Assembly: GCF_009371885.1 (NCBI RefSeq)
Contig: NZ_QLZA01000006.1
Coordinates: 62,001 to 126,000, forward strand
Source of the DNA: Bifidobacterium tibiigranuli
GTDB taxonomy: Bacteria; Actinomycetota; Actinomycetes; Actinomycetales; Bifidobacteriaceae
DNA: 64,000 nt
Reading direction: 5' to 3'
This document shows positions 1 to 8,379 of this stretch, piece by piece. A program made the position numbers and the translations under genes. A model generated the notes under the pieces. It made no database searches, was not told the origin of the DNA, and saw only the letters and a list, made by a program, of their open reading frames with translations. Position 1 is the first letter of the stretch, and every line of letters begins with the position of its first letter.

Positions 1-501
1 CAATCCCTTGGTGATCGAGGTGACGTCGTTGCCGTCCACATTCTCGATGCCGAGCATGACGCCGGCTTGGGCGGCGTATTCGGCGGCGACGCGCAGCGCA
101 TCGACATAGCGCTCGCGCTGCCCCGGATCCGCCTGCTCGTAGTAGGCGTAGTACCCGGCCACCTGCACCACGGGGATGCCGGTGTCGTAGCACAGCTCGA
201 TCGCCTTGCGGAATATCTCCTGCGCTTCGCGGCGAATCGCAGCATCGGCGGAGCCTGGGCCGATCTTGCGGTGGCAGCTTAGGCACATGCCGCCAATCTG
301 CACACGTACATCTTCAGCCGCGCTACGAAACTCGCGCCGCTGCGTCTTGGTCCAGTCCAGGCGCGCTATGCGCTTCGTTGTCTCGTCGATGGACAGGTCC
401 ATGAAGGTGAACCCGCCTTCGACGACCTGCGCAAAGAAGGCCCGCCAATCGTCAGTGCGTCGCAGCGCCTTCTCGTAGATGCCCAGAGTGACGCTGCTCA
501 T
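1..501 (-). CDS. ulaE: L-xylulose/L-ribulose-5-phosphate 3-epimerase-like, 3' end outside window
   Basis: First 167 codons of a sugar-phosphate epimerase that runs off the left edge. The N-terminus (MSSVTLGIYEKAL), the LDWTKTQRREF stretch, the MCLSCHR loop and the later GIENVDGNDV segment follow the TIM-barrel UlaE/SgbU family. These enzymes interconvert L-xylulose 5-phosphate and L-ribulose 5-phosphate in the cytoplasm. The ATG at 501 overlaps the stop of the upstream decarboxylase gene as ATGA, so the two are probably translationally coupled. Metal ligands in the C-terminal half cannot be checked here. It is the third gene of a lactonase, decarboxylase, epimerase operon. Confidence 0.82.
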   Translation of the reverse strand, partial: MSSVTLGIYEKALRRTDDWRAFFAQVVEGGFTFMDLSIDETTKRIARLDWTKTQRREFRSAAEDVRVQIGGMCLSCHRKIGPGSADAAIRREAQEIFRKAIELCYDTGIPVVQVAGYYAYYEQADPGQRERYVDALRVAAEYAAQAGVMLGIENVDGNDVTSITKGL

Positions 502-1256
502 TGCGGCCACACTTGGTCGATGGCCTCGTTCAGCTCGCTCGCGGCGACAACCGGATCCTCAGCCTTGACGATGCCACGGCCCGAGATGATCACGCCCACT
601 GGCGAACCCTTGAAGAAGGCGATGTCCTGAGTTTTCACGCCCCCGGTGATGGTGACGGTGAATCCCATGTCGTGCAGCTCGCGGATGCGTGCGATGTCAT
701 CAGCGCCCCACGTGAGCTTGCCTGCCGCTTCGGCATCGCGCGAGCGATGGACGATGACATGCTTCGCGCCAAGTCTGCGCCATATTCTGGCCTTGTCCGG
801 GTCGTACTCCTCGCCGAGCTCGATCTGCACCTCGCCATCGAATTCCTGAGCGACTTTGACCACCCGCTCGACGGTGGTGAGCGAGGCCCCGGCCACGACC
901 GAAACCCAGTTGGCCCCCGCTTCGAAGCAGTTGCGCGCGATCAGCGCTCCTGCCTCTGCGATGCGCACGTCCGCGAGGATGGTCTTGTTCGGGTATAGAG
1001 CGCGAACCTCACGGACAGCCCGCAAGCCTTCGGCGATGATGAGAATGGTGCCGCACTCGATGACGTCGATCTGGCTGATGGCCGCATTCAGTGGCCTGAT
1101 CGCGCTCGGCATATCCGTGGTGTCAAGCGCGATCTGCAAGCGCGGGCGCTGCAACGTCGATGCCCTGCTTTGCTTGATCTCAGTTTGCTTGGTGGTTTGC
1201 TTGGCTTCACTTTGCTTAGTTTCGGTTTGCTTGGTGGTTTGCGAAATCATGCTCAT
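498..1256 (-). CDS. ulaD: 3-keto-L-gulonate-6-phosphate decarboxylase-like protein with altered active-site motif
   Basis: 252 residues, (beta/alpha)8 fold of the OMP-decarboxylase/KGPDC/hexulose-phosphate synthase suprafamily. LQIALD, VIECGTILI, the FEAGANWVSVV and IELGE blocks, VHRSRDAEAAG and VTITGGV align throughout with UlaD/SgbH. The family's D-x-K-x-x-D metal and catalytic motif (ADxKxADAG) reads ADVRIAEAG here: Lys is Arg and the second Asp is Glu. Codons at about 957-990 (minus strand) confirm this. An extra N-terminus of about 35 residues contains a 14-residue tandem duplication rich in KQ and T. The start is supported by GGGGAGG about 9 bases upstream of ATG 1256. The lactonase stop is 5 bases upstream. 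Family is clear; the exact substrate is not. Confidence 0.8.
   Translation of the reverse strand: MSMISQTTKQTETKQSEAKQTTKQTEIKQSRASTLQRPRLQIALDTTDMPSAIRPLNAAISQIDVIECGTILIIAEGLRAVREVRALYPNKTILADVRIAEAGALIARNCFEAGANWVSVVAGASLTTVERVVKVAQEFDGEVQIELGEEYDPDKARIWRRLGAKHVIVHRSRDAEAAGKLTWGADDIARIRELHDMGFTVTITGGVKTQDIAFFKGSPVGVIISGRGIVKAEDPVVAASELNEAIDQVWPQ
1158..1241 (-). repeat. 42-bp tandem duplication inside ulaD
   Basis: Residues 6-19 and 20-33 of the decarboxylase are QTTKQTETKQSEAK and QTTKQTEIKQSRAS, a tandem duplication of a 42-bp unit. It lies wholly in the N-terminal extension, before the barrel starts near residue 38. Confidence 0.85.
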
Positions 1257-1261
1257 CGTGA

Positions 1262-2251
1262 TCAGTCCTCCCCACGAAATGCGAAGAAGGTGCGTGCATT
1301 GCCGATCAGCAGCTTGTTCACATAGTCCGGGTCGAAGCCCTCGTCGATCATGCGCGGCCCATCGACGGCTGGGTTGTAGTCGATTCCGGAGACGGAGCCA
1401 TAGGCCTTCTGATACGAGCGCTTTCCGGAGTCGGTCCCCAGCAGGATGCGATCCTCGAATCCATCCTTCTTGAAGGCGGCCAGCTCCGCCATCCGGTTCG
1501 AATCGGGCTGGTACTTGATACGGTTCGTGCCGTCGATTTCCAGATACACGCCGAGGTCGAGAATCTGCTCCAGGTAGTAGGTGTCGGCGTTGCGCTGGAT
1601 ATGGCCGATGGCAATCCGGTCGGCCGGCACGCCCAGCTCGATGAGCGTCTGCGCCTGTTCGAGCCCGCAGGTGCCGAAGGTGGTGTGCGTGTTGATCGGG
1701 CAGCCGGTCTCAATCGAAGCGATGGCGGCGGCCTCCATGCACTTGTGCTCGAAGGGCGTGATCGCGCCGTAGGCGGTGCCGATCTTGATGATGCCTGCCT
1801 TGTACGGCGTGCGTTCCACAATCGGACCGGAGTAGTCGTTCCTGTCGATGCCCTCGCGCACATCCGCGATGACCAGCTCGGCGATGGCGTCGAGCGAATA
1901 GCGGTTGATCCAGTGCGACTGCGTCTCCAAATAGACATGCTCGCGGTGGAAGCCCGTCGCGGCGATGACCTGCAGCCCTTCGACCGTCCTCGCCACTTCG
2001 GCGAGCTTGTCGGGATTGCGGCCGCAGTTGATGGGGCACATATCGACGATGGTGCCGCCGTTGGCGCTCCACTGCTTGGATGCCTGTGCGAAGTAGCCGC
2101 CTTCTTCGACGGCTTTTTCGACGGAATCAAGCTGATGGTCGCGGTCGATGTAGACCTCCCCCGCGCCGACGCGGATGAGATGGTCGTGCGCGTCGACGAC
2201 GCCCAGGGAATCAGGGTCCACATCTCCTAGAATCGTACGTGCAAATGCCAT
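1262..2251 (-). CDS. phosphotriesterase-family sugar-phosphate lactonase
   Basis: 329 residues of the phosphotriesterase branch of the amidohydrolase superfamily. Binuclear metal ligands are visible: H22-x-H24 in DAHDHL, probable carboxylated K156 in GIIKIG, H189 in NTHTTFG, H217 in IGHIQR and D274 in LLGTDSG. Related enzymes in Mollicutes hydrolyse pentonolactone 5-phosphates. Placed before UlaD- and UlaE-like genes, it probably opens a sugar-phosphate lactone, the step done by metallo-beta-lactamase-fold UlaG in enterobacteria. The ATG at 2251 is preceded by AAAGGAG. It is the first gene of the operon and divergent from the SorC regulator. Lactonase activity is inferred from family and context. 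Confidence 0.78.
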   Translation of the reverse strand: MAFARTILGDVDPDSLGVVDAHDHLIRVGAGEVYIDRDHQLDSVEKAVEEGGYFAQASKQWSANGGTIVDMCPINCGRNPDKLAEVARTVEGLQVIAATGFHREHVYLETQSHWINRYSLDAIAELVIADVREGIDRNDYSGPIVERTPYKAGIIKIGTAYGAITPFEHKCMEAAAIASIETGCPINTHTTFGTCGLEQAQTLIELGVPADRIAIGHIQRNADTYYLEQILDLGVYLEIDGTNRIKYQPDSNRMAELAAFKKDGFEDRILLGTDSGKRSYQKAYGSVSGIDYNPAVDGPRMIDEGFDPDYVNKLLIGNARTFFAFRGED

Positions 2252-2360
2252 GATGACAACTCCTTTGTTATTCCGTTTCGCTGCCCCGCGCCCACAGCGC
2301 TCGGGGAACCTGACAATTGAGAAGATAGGTCATCACCGGCATCATCCGCATCATAGTGAT

Positions 2361-2374
2361 GAACAAATGTTCAT
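2361..2374. promoter_or_regulatory. operator, TGAACA-N2-TGTTCA palindrome (site 1)
   Basis: TGAACAAATGTTCA is an inverted repeat about 110 bp upstream of the lactonase start. It shares both six-base arms with the site at 2454-2467. It probably binds the divergent SorC-type regulator. The core also fits the actinobacterial SOS-box pattern GAAC-N4-GTTC, so LexA is an alternative. Confidence 0.6.
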
Positions 2375-2453
2375 AGTAAGAAAATAAACGCGACATATTA
2401 TCCATACAATTACCGCAAAATAACGGCAATTCATTGTTCATATTGATATAAAA

Positions 2454-2467
2454 TGAACATATGTTCA
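2454..2467. promoter_or_regulatory. operator, TGAACA-N2-TGTTCA palindrome (site 2, over the regulator start codon)
   Basis: TGAACATATGTTCA is a perfect 14-bp palindrome whose central ATG (2461) is the first in-frame start of the SorC-type gene. Centre-to-centre distance to site 1 is 93 bp. A further TGTTCA half-site lies at 2435-2440. Occupancy here would block initiation of the regulator itself. Confidence 0.62.
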
Positions 2468-3429
2468 TAGATGAATCGCTTGTCACTGCTGGATCGCGGG
2501 AGCATATCGGCCTGGTGCTCAAGGTGGCGCGCGCCTATTACCAGGACGATAAGACGCAGACGCAGATCGCCAAGGAAATCGGCTATTCGCACTCCACCAT
2601 TTCGCGGCTGCTCAAGGAATCTCGCGATCTGGGCATCGTGCATATCACCATCGGGCATCCTTTGGAGCACCTGCGCTCGTTGGAGGATGCGCTGTGTGCC
2701 AAATTCCACCTCACGCATGCCCGAGTGGCGCAGATGCCGCATGACGACAGCCCGGAGCTTATGGTGCCTCGCTGCGCCGCGGCGCTGTTCACGGAGATCT
2801 GCGCGCCGAATTCCCTGATTACGGTGTCGAATGGCTACGCCGTGGCCGCCGCCGTGCGCGAAGTGCCGGTATGCGACTGGCCGAAATCGAACGTCGCGCA
2901 GATGATCGGCTGCCTGAGCCCGGCCAATCCGATGATCGACTCCCCTGCCGTGTGCCACATGCTGGCGCAGCGACTGGGCGGCACCTTCACCGCCCTGCCC
3001 GTGCCGATGGTCCTGTCATCCAGCCATATCGCCAACGCCATGCGCAAGGAGCCGCAGATCGCCACCGCACTGGCGCTCGGTGGCGGCGCAGACACGGCCA
3101 TCGTGGGGGTCGGCGCGGCCACCGGGCAGCGGCTGGGACACATCTTCGATGATTACATGGATGCACGCACGCTGCGCGAGATTCAGCACACCGGCGTCGT
3201 CGGCCATATCTGCGGCCATCTCATCGACGCCGACGGCAACCATATCCACACCGAACTGTGCGACCGGACGATATCCATCGACTTCGAACGCCTCAAACGC
3301 ATACCAATGGTTATCGGCATCGCCTGGGGAGCCCGAAAGCTCAAGGCGATTCATGCCTGTCTGGTCGGCAGGCTCATCAATGTGCTCGTCACAGACCGCG
3401 CAACCGCCGAGGCGCTGCTGGAAGTCTGA
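2461..3429 (+). CDS. SorC/DeoR-type sugar-responsive transcriptional regulator
   Basis: 322 residues. The N-terminal helix-turn-helix (about residues 20-60: AYYQDDKTQTQIAKEIGYSH, then STISRLLKESRDLGIV) is typical of SorC-family regulators. The rest is a SugR-like sugar-binding domain with the GGGADTAIVGVGA and GHICGHLIDADG segments. It probably binds a phosphorylated sugar and controls the divergent pentose-phosphate operon. No Shine-Dalgarno precedes ATG 2461, and a palindromic operator is centred on that codon. The mRNA may therefore be leaderless, or translation may begin at GTG 2515 behind GGGAG; the true start is uncertain. It converges on rel with a gap of about 30 bp. Confidence 0.85.
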   Translation: MFIDESLVTAGSREHIGLVLKVARAYYQDDKTQTQIAKEIGYSHSTISRLLKESRDLGIVHITIGHPLEHLRSLEDALCAKFHLTHARVAQMPHDDSPELMVPRCAAALFTEICAPNSLITVSNGYAVAAAVREVPVCDWPKSNVAQMIGCLSPANPMIDSPAVCHMLAQRLGGTFTALPVPMVLSSSHIANAMRKEPQIATALALGGGADTAIVGVGAATGQRLGHIFDDYMDARTLREIQHTGVVGHICGHLIDADGNHIHTELCDRTISIDFERLKRIPMVIGIAWGARKLKAIHACLVGRLINVLVTDRATAEALLEV

Positions 3430-3461
3430 ACGTACCTTGGTTGCGTCTGAACCGTCTCACG

Positions 3462-5789
3462 CTACATCTTGCGCAGGCGCGGCTCGGCGGAATCCTTGGC
3501 ACCGGTGATGCGATAGACGTCGAACACGCCGTCAATCTTGCGCACCGAAGCCAGCAGTCGACTCAAATGCTGCGGATCGGCCATTTCGAAGGAGAACTGG
3601 CTGGTGGCGACGCGATCCGTGCCGGTGGAGACCGAGCCGGAGATGATGTTCACGCCGTGGTCGGAGAGCACGCGGGTCACGTCGGAAAGCAGATGCGGAC
3701 GGTCAAGCGCCTCGACCTGGATTCTGACCATGAACGAGCCCTTGGTGCTGGTCCACTGCACTTCGATGACACGCTCGGGCTGGTGCTTCTCCAAGTCCAG
3801 CATGTTCTGGCAGTCGGCGCGGTGCACCGAAACGCCCTGATTACGCGTGATGAAGCCGACGATTTCATCGCCGGGCACCGGCGTGCAACAGCGGGCCAGC
3901 TTGACCCACACATCGCCGACGTCCTTGACGGCCACGCCAGAGGAGCTGGTCTTGGACTTGCCCTGCTCGAACTGACGCAGCGGCAGGGCTTCCTGCTCGA
4001 CTTCCTCGCTGATTTCGTCCGAGCCGGCGTCCTTGACCAAGTGGGCGATGGCGTTCTGCGTCGAGATCTGGCCGTCGCCTATCGCGGCGAATACGGCATC
4101 GGCATTGTCGAGATTGAGATCGTCCGCTATGCCGATGAGCGCGCCGGGCGTGAGCATCGAGGCGACAGGAAGCCCGCGCTTGCGCATGGCGCGAATCAGC
4201 TCGTCGCGGCCCTCTTCGATGGCCTCGGAGCGGCGCTCCTTGCTGAACCACTGGCGTATCTTGTTGCGCGCCTTTGGGCTTTTCGTGAAGCTCAGCCAGT
4301 CGCGCGACGGTCCGGCGTTATCTGATTTCGAGGTGAGAATCTCAACCGTGTCGCCGTTCTCCAGCACGGTGTCCAACGGCACTAGACGGCCGTTGACGCG
4401 CGCGCCCATCGTGCGATGGCCGACCTCGGTGTGCACGGCGTAGGCGAAGTCGATCGGCGTGGCGCGGGCCGGCAGCGAGATGATCTTGCCTTTCGGCGTG
4501 AATACGTAGACTTCGGCCGAGCCCAGGTCCTCTTTGAGCGAGCCGAGGAACTCGTCGGAATCCGGCGTTTCGCTCGTCCAGTCGGCGAGCTGCTGAATCC
4601 ATTTGAGGTTATCGGCCTCGCTCAGCTCCTGATGGTCGCTGTCCTCGCGCTGGCGATCGGCCTTGCCCGGCGTGCTCAGCGGCCGGCCGGCCTGGCCGTT
4701 CTCCTTGTAGCGCCAGTGGGCGGCGATGCCGAATTCGGCGCGCCGATGCATGTCCCACGTGCGAATCTGAATCTCGACCGGTTTGCCGCCCGGTCCGACG
4801 ACCGTGGTGTGCAGGCTCTGGTACATGTTGAGCTTGGGCATCGCGATGTAGTCCTTGAAGCGGCCGGGCACCGGGCTCCACCGCGCATGCACCGCGCCAA
4901 GGGCCGCATAGCAGTCCTGAATCGTGTCGACGATGATGCGCACGCCCATCAGATCGTAGATGTTGGAGAAATCGTGGCCGCGCACGATCATCTTCTGGTA
5001 GATCGAGAAATAATCCTTCGGCCGCCCGCTGACCGCCGCCGTGATGTGCTGCGATGCGAGATCCTCGTTGATCTCGGCCAGAATCTGCTTGAGATACACA
5101 TCGCGCTGACCGGCACGGCGGGCCACGAGCACGACGATTTCGTTGTAGATCTTCGGGTAGAGGACCTTGAAGCTCAGCTCCTCAAGCTCGGTTTTGATGG
5201 CGTTCATGCCCAGCCGGTTGGCCAGCGGCGCATAGACGTCAATCGTCTCGCGGGCCTTCTTCTGCGCGCTTGCCTGCTTGACGTAGCGCCAGGTGCGGGC
5301 GTTATGGACGCGATCGGCCAGCTTGACCACCAGCACGCGCACATCACGGCTCATGGCCACGACCATCTTGCGAATCGTTTCAGCCTGCGCCGAATCGCCG
5401 TAGTCCATTTTCGTCAGCTTGGTGACCCCATCGACCAGGCCGGTGACCGTATCGCCGAATTCGGCGCGGCACTGCTCCAGGCTGTAGTCGGTGTCCTCAA
5501 CCGTGTCGTGCAGCAGGCCCGCCGCCACGACGATGGGCCCCATGCCCAGGTCGGCGAGAATCTGGGAGACCGCCAGCGGGTGAATGATGTAAGGCTCGCC
5601 GGACTTGCGGCGCTGCGAGGAGTGCTGCTTGACCGCCCGTCGGTAGGCCCGCTCGAGTATCTCCATATCCCCGTCGGGATGATGGTATGAGCACACTCGC
5701 ACGATTGGGGCGAGCGGATCGAGCGGATCGCCGCTGATCTCACAACCCAGCATACGAGCCGATCCGCTTTCGTTTTCCTTGCCGGACAT
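3462..5789 (-). CDS. rel: bifunctional (p)ppGpp synthetase/hydrolase, RelA/SpoT family
   Basis: 775 residues, full length for an actinobacterial long RSH protein. Domains in order: HD hydrolase (H70, HDTVED at 94-99); synthetase (YDLMGVRIIVDT, GRFKDYIAMPKLNMYQSLHT); TGS (VYVFTPKGKIISLPARAT); C-terminal zinc-finger-like segment (ARCCTPVPGDEIVGFITR) and an ACT domain (VEALDRPHLLSDVTRVL). The RFKD loop is the form found in bifunctional enzymes. It makes and degrades the stringent-response alarmone on stalled ribosomes. GGGAGGTGG precedes ATG 5789. Rel-dut-DUF4193-SepH clustering is typical of Actinobacteria. Confidence 0.97.
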   Translation of the reverse strand: MSGKENESGSARMLGCEISGDPLDPLAPIVRVCSYHHPDGDMEILERAYRRAVKQHSSQRRKSGEPYIIHPLAVSQILADLGMGPIVVAAGLLHDTVEDTDYSLEQCRAEFGDTVTGLVDGVTKLTKMDYGDSAQAETIRKMVVAMSRDVRVLVVKLADRVHNARTWRYVKQASAQKKARETIDVYAPLANRLGMNAIKTELEELSFKVLYPKIYNEIVVLVARRAGQRDVYLKQILAEINEDLASQHITAAVSGRPKDYFSIYQKMIVRGHDFSNIYDLMGVRIIVDTIQDCYAALGAVHARWSPVPGRFKDYIAMPKLNMYQSLHTTVVGPGGKPVEIQIRTWDMHRRAEFGIAAHWRYKENGQAGRPLSTPGKADRQREDSDHQELSEADNLKWIQQLADWTSETPDSDEFLGSLKEDLGSAEVYVFTPKGKIISLPARATPIDFAYAVHTEVGHRTMGARVNGRLVPLDTVLENGDTVEILTSKSDNAGPSRDWLSFTKSPKARNKIRQWFSKERRSEAIEEGRDELIRAMRKRGLPVASMLTPGALIGIADDLNLDNADAVFAAIGDGQISTQNAIAHLVKDAGSDEISEEVEQEALPLRQFEQGKSKTSSSGVAVKDVGDVWVKLARCCTPVPGDEIVGFITRNQGVSVHRADCQNMLDLEKHQPERVIEVQWTSTKGSFMVRIQVEALDRPHLLSDVTRVLSDHGVNIISGSVSTGTDRVATSQFSFEMADPQHLSRLLASVRKIDGVFDVYRITGAKDSAEPRLRKM

Positions 5790-5942
5790 CGATCCACCTC
5801 CCTCGCATTGCTTCCTTATCCTACCTTCGCTTCGAGCGTTTCACTGTCGGCACGCCGCAGCATGGTCTCTCCGGCTGTGATGCCGTCGTACAGCGGCTCG
5901 CAGCATCCAGTGTTCACAGCGCCTGACCGGCTGAAACGTCAA

Positions 5943-6419
5943 TCACGACGAGATGCCGGTCGAGCCGAAGCCGCGCTGCGCCCGATCGGAGCCGGGCAAC
6001 GTTTCGGCTTCGACGAAACGCGCCTCAACATACCGCTGGATGACGAGCTGCGCGATGCGATCGCCCGCGTGGAACACCGCAGTATGCTCCGCATCAAGGT
6101 TGATGATCGGCACCTTGATCTCCCCCCGGTAGCCGGCGTCAATCGTTCCTGGCGCGTTGAGCACCGTGACGCCCTGTTTGGCCGCAAGACCCGAGCGCGG
6201 GTGCACCAGGCCGACATAGCCGGCAGGCAGCGCGATGGCGACGCCTGTGGGCACCAAGGCCCGTTGGAAGGGCTTGAGCGAGAAATCCTCAGTGGTCTTC
6301 AAATCTGCGCCGGCATCCCCCGCAATCGCATAGGACAATGTCACCGGTTGCGACGGGTCGATGGAGCGCACCAGCACCTCGACCTGCTCCGGCTCGTTGT
6401 ATGCCTCGTCGTAGGCCAT
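5943..6419 (-). CDS. dut: deoxyuridine 5'-triphosphate nucleotidohydrolase (dUTPase)
   Basis: 158 residues from ATG 6419. All five trimeric dUTPase motifs are recognisable: AGDAGADL, HPRSGLAAKQGV, the substrate-pocket block VLNAPGTIDAGYRGEI, GDRIAQLVI and C-terminal RGFGSTG. It hydrolyses dUTP to dUMP and pyrophosphate. An in-frame extension to 6500 exists, but it would overlap the DUF4193 gene deeply. ATG 6419 overlaps that gene's stop by one base (TGATG), which fits coupled translation. Confidence 0.96.
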   Translation of the reverse strand: MAYDEAYNEPEQVEVLVRSIDPSQPVTLSYAIAGDAGADLKTTEDFSLKPFQRALVPTGVAIALPAGYVGLVHPRSGLAAKQGVTVLNAPGTIDAGYRGEIKVPIINLDAEHTAVFHAGDRIAQLVIQRYVEARFVEAETLPGSDRAQRGFGSTGISS

Positions 6420-6712
6420 CAGGCAGCACACTCCTTGCAGACCGGCTGACCATCCTCGTCCATATAAGCCAGCTGGCTGCGGTGCTTCACCAGGAAGCAC
6501 TGCGAGCAGACGAACTCGTCGCCCTGCATGGGAATGACCGTGACCGAGGCATCCTCGTTGCTCAAGTCCGCCCCAGGCAGCTCATAATCCTCGGCGATGG
6601 CGTTTTCGTCGTCGTCGATCTCATTGGAGGAATTCTGCGAACCCTTGCCGAGCTCCTGCAGCGATTCCTCGTCCTCGTCCTTGTTGCGAGGGGAATCATA
6701 ATCCTGAGCCAT
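6419..6712 (-). CDS. DUF4193-family zinc-ribbon-like protein
   Basis: 97 residues. The N-terminal half is acidic and disordered-looking (DEDEESLQELGK). The C-terminal half has two CxxC knuckles, CSQC (about residues 69-72) and CKEC (about 92-95), consistent with one bound metal. It matches the short actinobacterial DUF4193 family, which has no assigned function and sits beside dut and sepH in many genomes. AAAGGA precedes ATG 6712. Co-transcribed with dut and divergent from sepH. Confidence 0.88.
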   Translation of the reverse strand: MAQDYDSPRNKDEDEESLQELGKGSQNSSNEIDDDENAIAEDYELPGADLSNEDASVTVIPMQGDEFVCSQCFLVKHRSQLAYMDEDGQPVCKECAA

Positions 6713-6873
6713 CGCAATCCTTTCATCCGTGACGTCGTATTATGCGCCATAGAATACATGACGTTTACCCCGCATAGGATACACGATTCGAAAAGCTCGT
6801 AAAATACGACACGTGGGGCACAATGGAAATAAGTAATACGATAGACGAGAAACAATGAGGAAAGCGGTGCGCA

Positions 6874-8154
6874 ATGCCGGAGAAGCCACTCACGCAGGCA
6901 AGTTTCGTCACGGTGAGCCCGTCGGGCGATCTTGTCTTTTCGGCTGACGGCTCACAATTCGCTCTCGAGGTGAATGACACGCTGGAACGCGCGATCCTCG
7001 AGGCCAAGCAGATCAAGTCCGAATCCCTTGACATTCAGCAGCCTTCGAGCGGTCAGAGCCTGCCGATTTCGCAGATTCAGACGCTGATTCGCGCCGGTGC
7101 CGAACCCGCGCATGTGGCTCAGCGATACGGGCTGAGCCCTGCGCTGGTCAGGCGTTTCTCGGCTTCGGTGCAGACCGAGAAGCAGTACGCCATCGAACAG
7201 TTCCTCATCGTCCCCGCGCCGAAGGAAAGCCGCGTGCACACCATGGCCGAACTCATCGAGCGCACGCTGGCCACCGCGCGCATCGGCATGGAATCGCTGA
7301 AATGGACTGCGACACGCCGGGGACTTGAGCCGTGGCGAATTACGGCCGCATTCGATTCGGCGGGTCGCCATCTGCGCGCCGAATGGACGTGGAATATGCA
7401 TGACAACGCGGTCACCTGCCTCAATCCGACTGCGACACGACTGCTGGGGGGCTTTAATCCCCATGATCGCGATGCGGATGATACGGCTGCGAATACGGAC
7501 GGCGAGCTTGACGACGCGTTCTCCATCGTGCTGGGGATACCGGGTGATTCGATTCGCTCGGCGCGCATCGAACGGGCAGTATCCGCGTGGGGGGCGGGCG
7601 AAGGCGAGGCGCAGCCGCAGAACAGGCCACAGGATGGGTCGCGGGATATGCTGCGAGGTTCCGCACATTCGGCAAAGTCTGCCTCAGGCGGCGCTAAGGG
7701 TTCGTCGGCACCGGCTGGGCATCCTGCTGCCGACGAACGCGACACGCGGGGTTTTCCGGGAACAGTCGTTCCTAGGAAGCAGGCCAGCGCCGACGGGCGC
7801 GTCGATGCGAGCGCGTCGGCATCGGCTGACGCTTCGGCGCTGAACCTTCTGCCACTGGATGTCAGCCCGCGCAATGCCGCGTCGGCTGGTTCCGCTGCCT
7901 CGGATGCAGGCATCGATGCCGACACAGCCACGTCGCACGCCGAAGACTCTGCTGCCGTCGCTGCTGATTCCGTCGCTTCCGCTGCTTCTGCCGAAGAGCA
8001 TGGTACTGCCTCCGGCAACGGCACGGATGATGCTGCTACGCAATCAGGGCGCAAGACGTCGAAGGAATCGAAGTCCGACGCGGCAAAGCCGTCAAAGCGC
8101 AAGTCCCGGCGCTCGGCGGTGCCCAGCTGGGATGAGATTCTCTTCGGCGACTGA
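6874..8154 (+). CDS. sepH: SepH-type cell division protein (DUF3071)
   Basis: 426 residues. The N-terminal DUF3071 domain (about residues 1-185) includes SQFALEVNDTLERAI and a helix-turn-helix-like stretch (GAEPAHVAQRYGLSPALVRRF). SepH proteins bind FtsZ and promote its assembly at the septum in Actinobacteria. The remaining 200 residues are an Ala/Ser/Asp-rich low-complexity tail ending in a short basic segment (SKRKSRRSAVPSWDEILFGD). Start ATG 6874 follows AGGAAAGCGG. The acidic, serine-rich tail is longer than in many homologues and probably unstructured. Confidence 0.88.
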   Translation: MPEKPLTQASFVTVSPSGDLVFSADGSQFALEVNDTLERAILEAKQIKSESLDIQQPSSGQSLPISQIQTLIRAGAEPAHVAQRYGLSPALVRRFSASVQTEKQYAIEQFLIVPAPKESRVHTMAELIERTLATARIGMESLKWTATRRGLEPWRITAAFDSAGRHLRAEWTWNMHDNAVTCLNPTATRLLGGFNPHDRDADDTAANTDGELDDAFSIVLGIPGDSIRSARIERAVSAWGAGEGEAQPQNRPQDGSRDMLRGSAHSAKSASGGAKGSSAPAGHPAADERDTRGFPGTVVPRKQASADGRVDASASASADASALNLLPLDVSPRNAASAGSAASDAGIDADTATSHAEDSAAVAADSVASAASAEEHGTASGNGTDDAATQSGRKTSKESKSDAAKPSKRKSRRSAVPSWDEILFGD

Positions 8155-8379
8155 AGACAGCTCGGCTGACTCTCAGGTACATGTACTGGTACTTCGTCGC
8201 CTTTTGCACGCTAACTCATGGCTGACGTACGAAACGCAACGCAATAGGGCCTTCATATGTAACATTTCATATGTCAGCATCGTCGTAGCGTATGAAACGC
8301 AACGCATGGGTGGTGCGGCATTGGCTAATCGGCTAATTAGCTATCAGCGTGGCTTCTGCAAGCCGTCAGCTGACACTAG
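8155..8379. repeat. intergenic alternating repeat, locus 1 (8.2 kb)
   Basis: No gene in this gap between convergent genes. GAAACGCAACGCA occurs at 8231-8243 and again at 8294-8306, 63 bp apart. Between them, 8254-8273 is a degenerate inverted copy, matching about 14 of 20 positions of the reverse complement of the 8289-8308 copy. Arm centres are 28 and 35 bp apart, the same 63-bp geometry as the 29.4 kb locus. TTCATATGT is also directly repeated inside the unit. Confidence 0.6.

Noticed and set aside
4416-5690. 424-codon open frame opposite rel
   Set aside because: Antisense shadow of a full-length RelA/SpoT gene.
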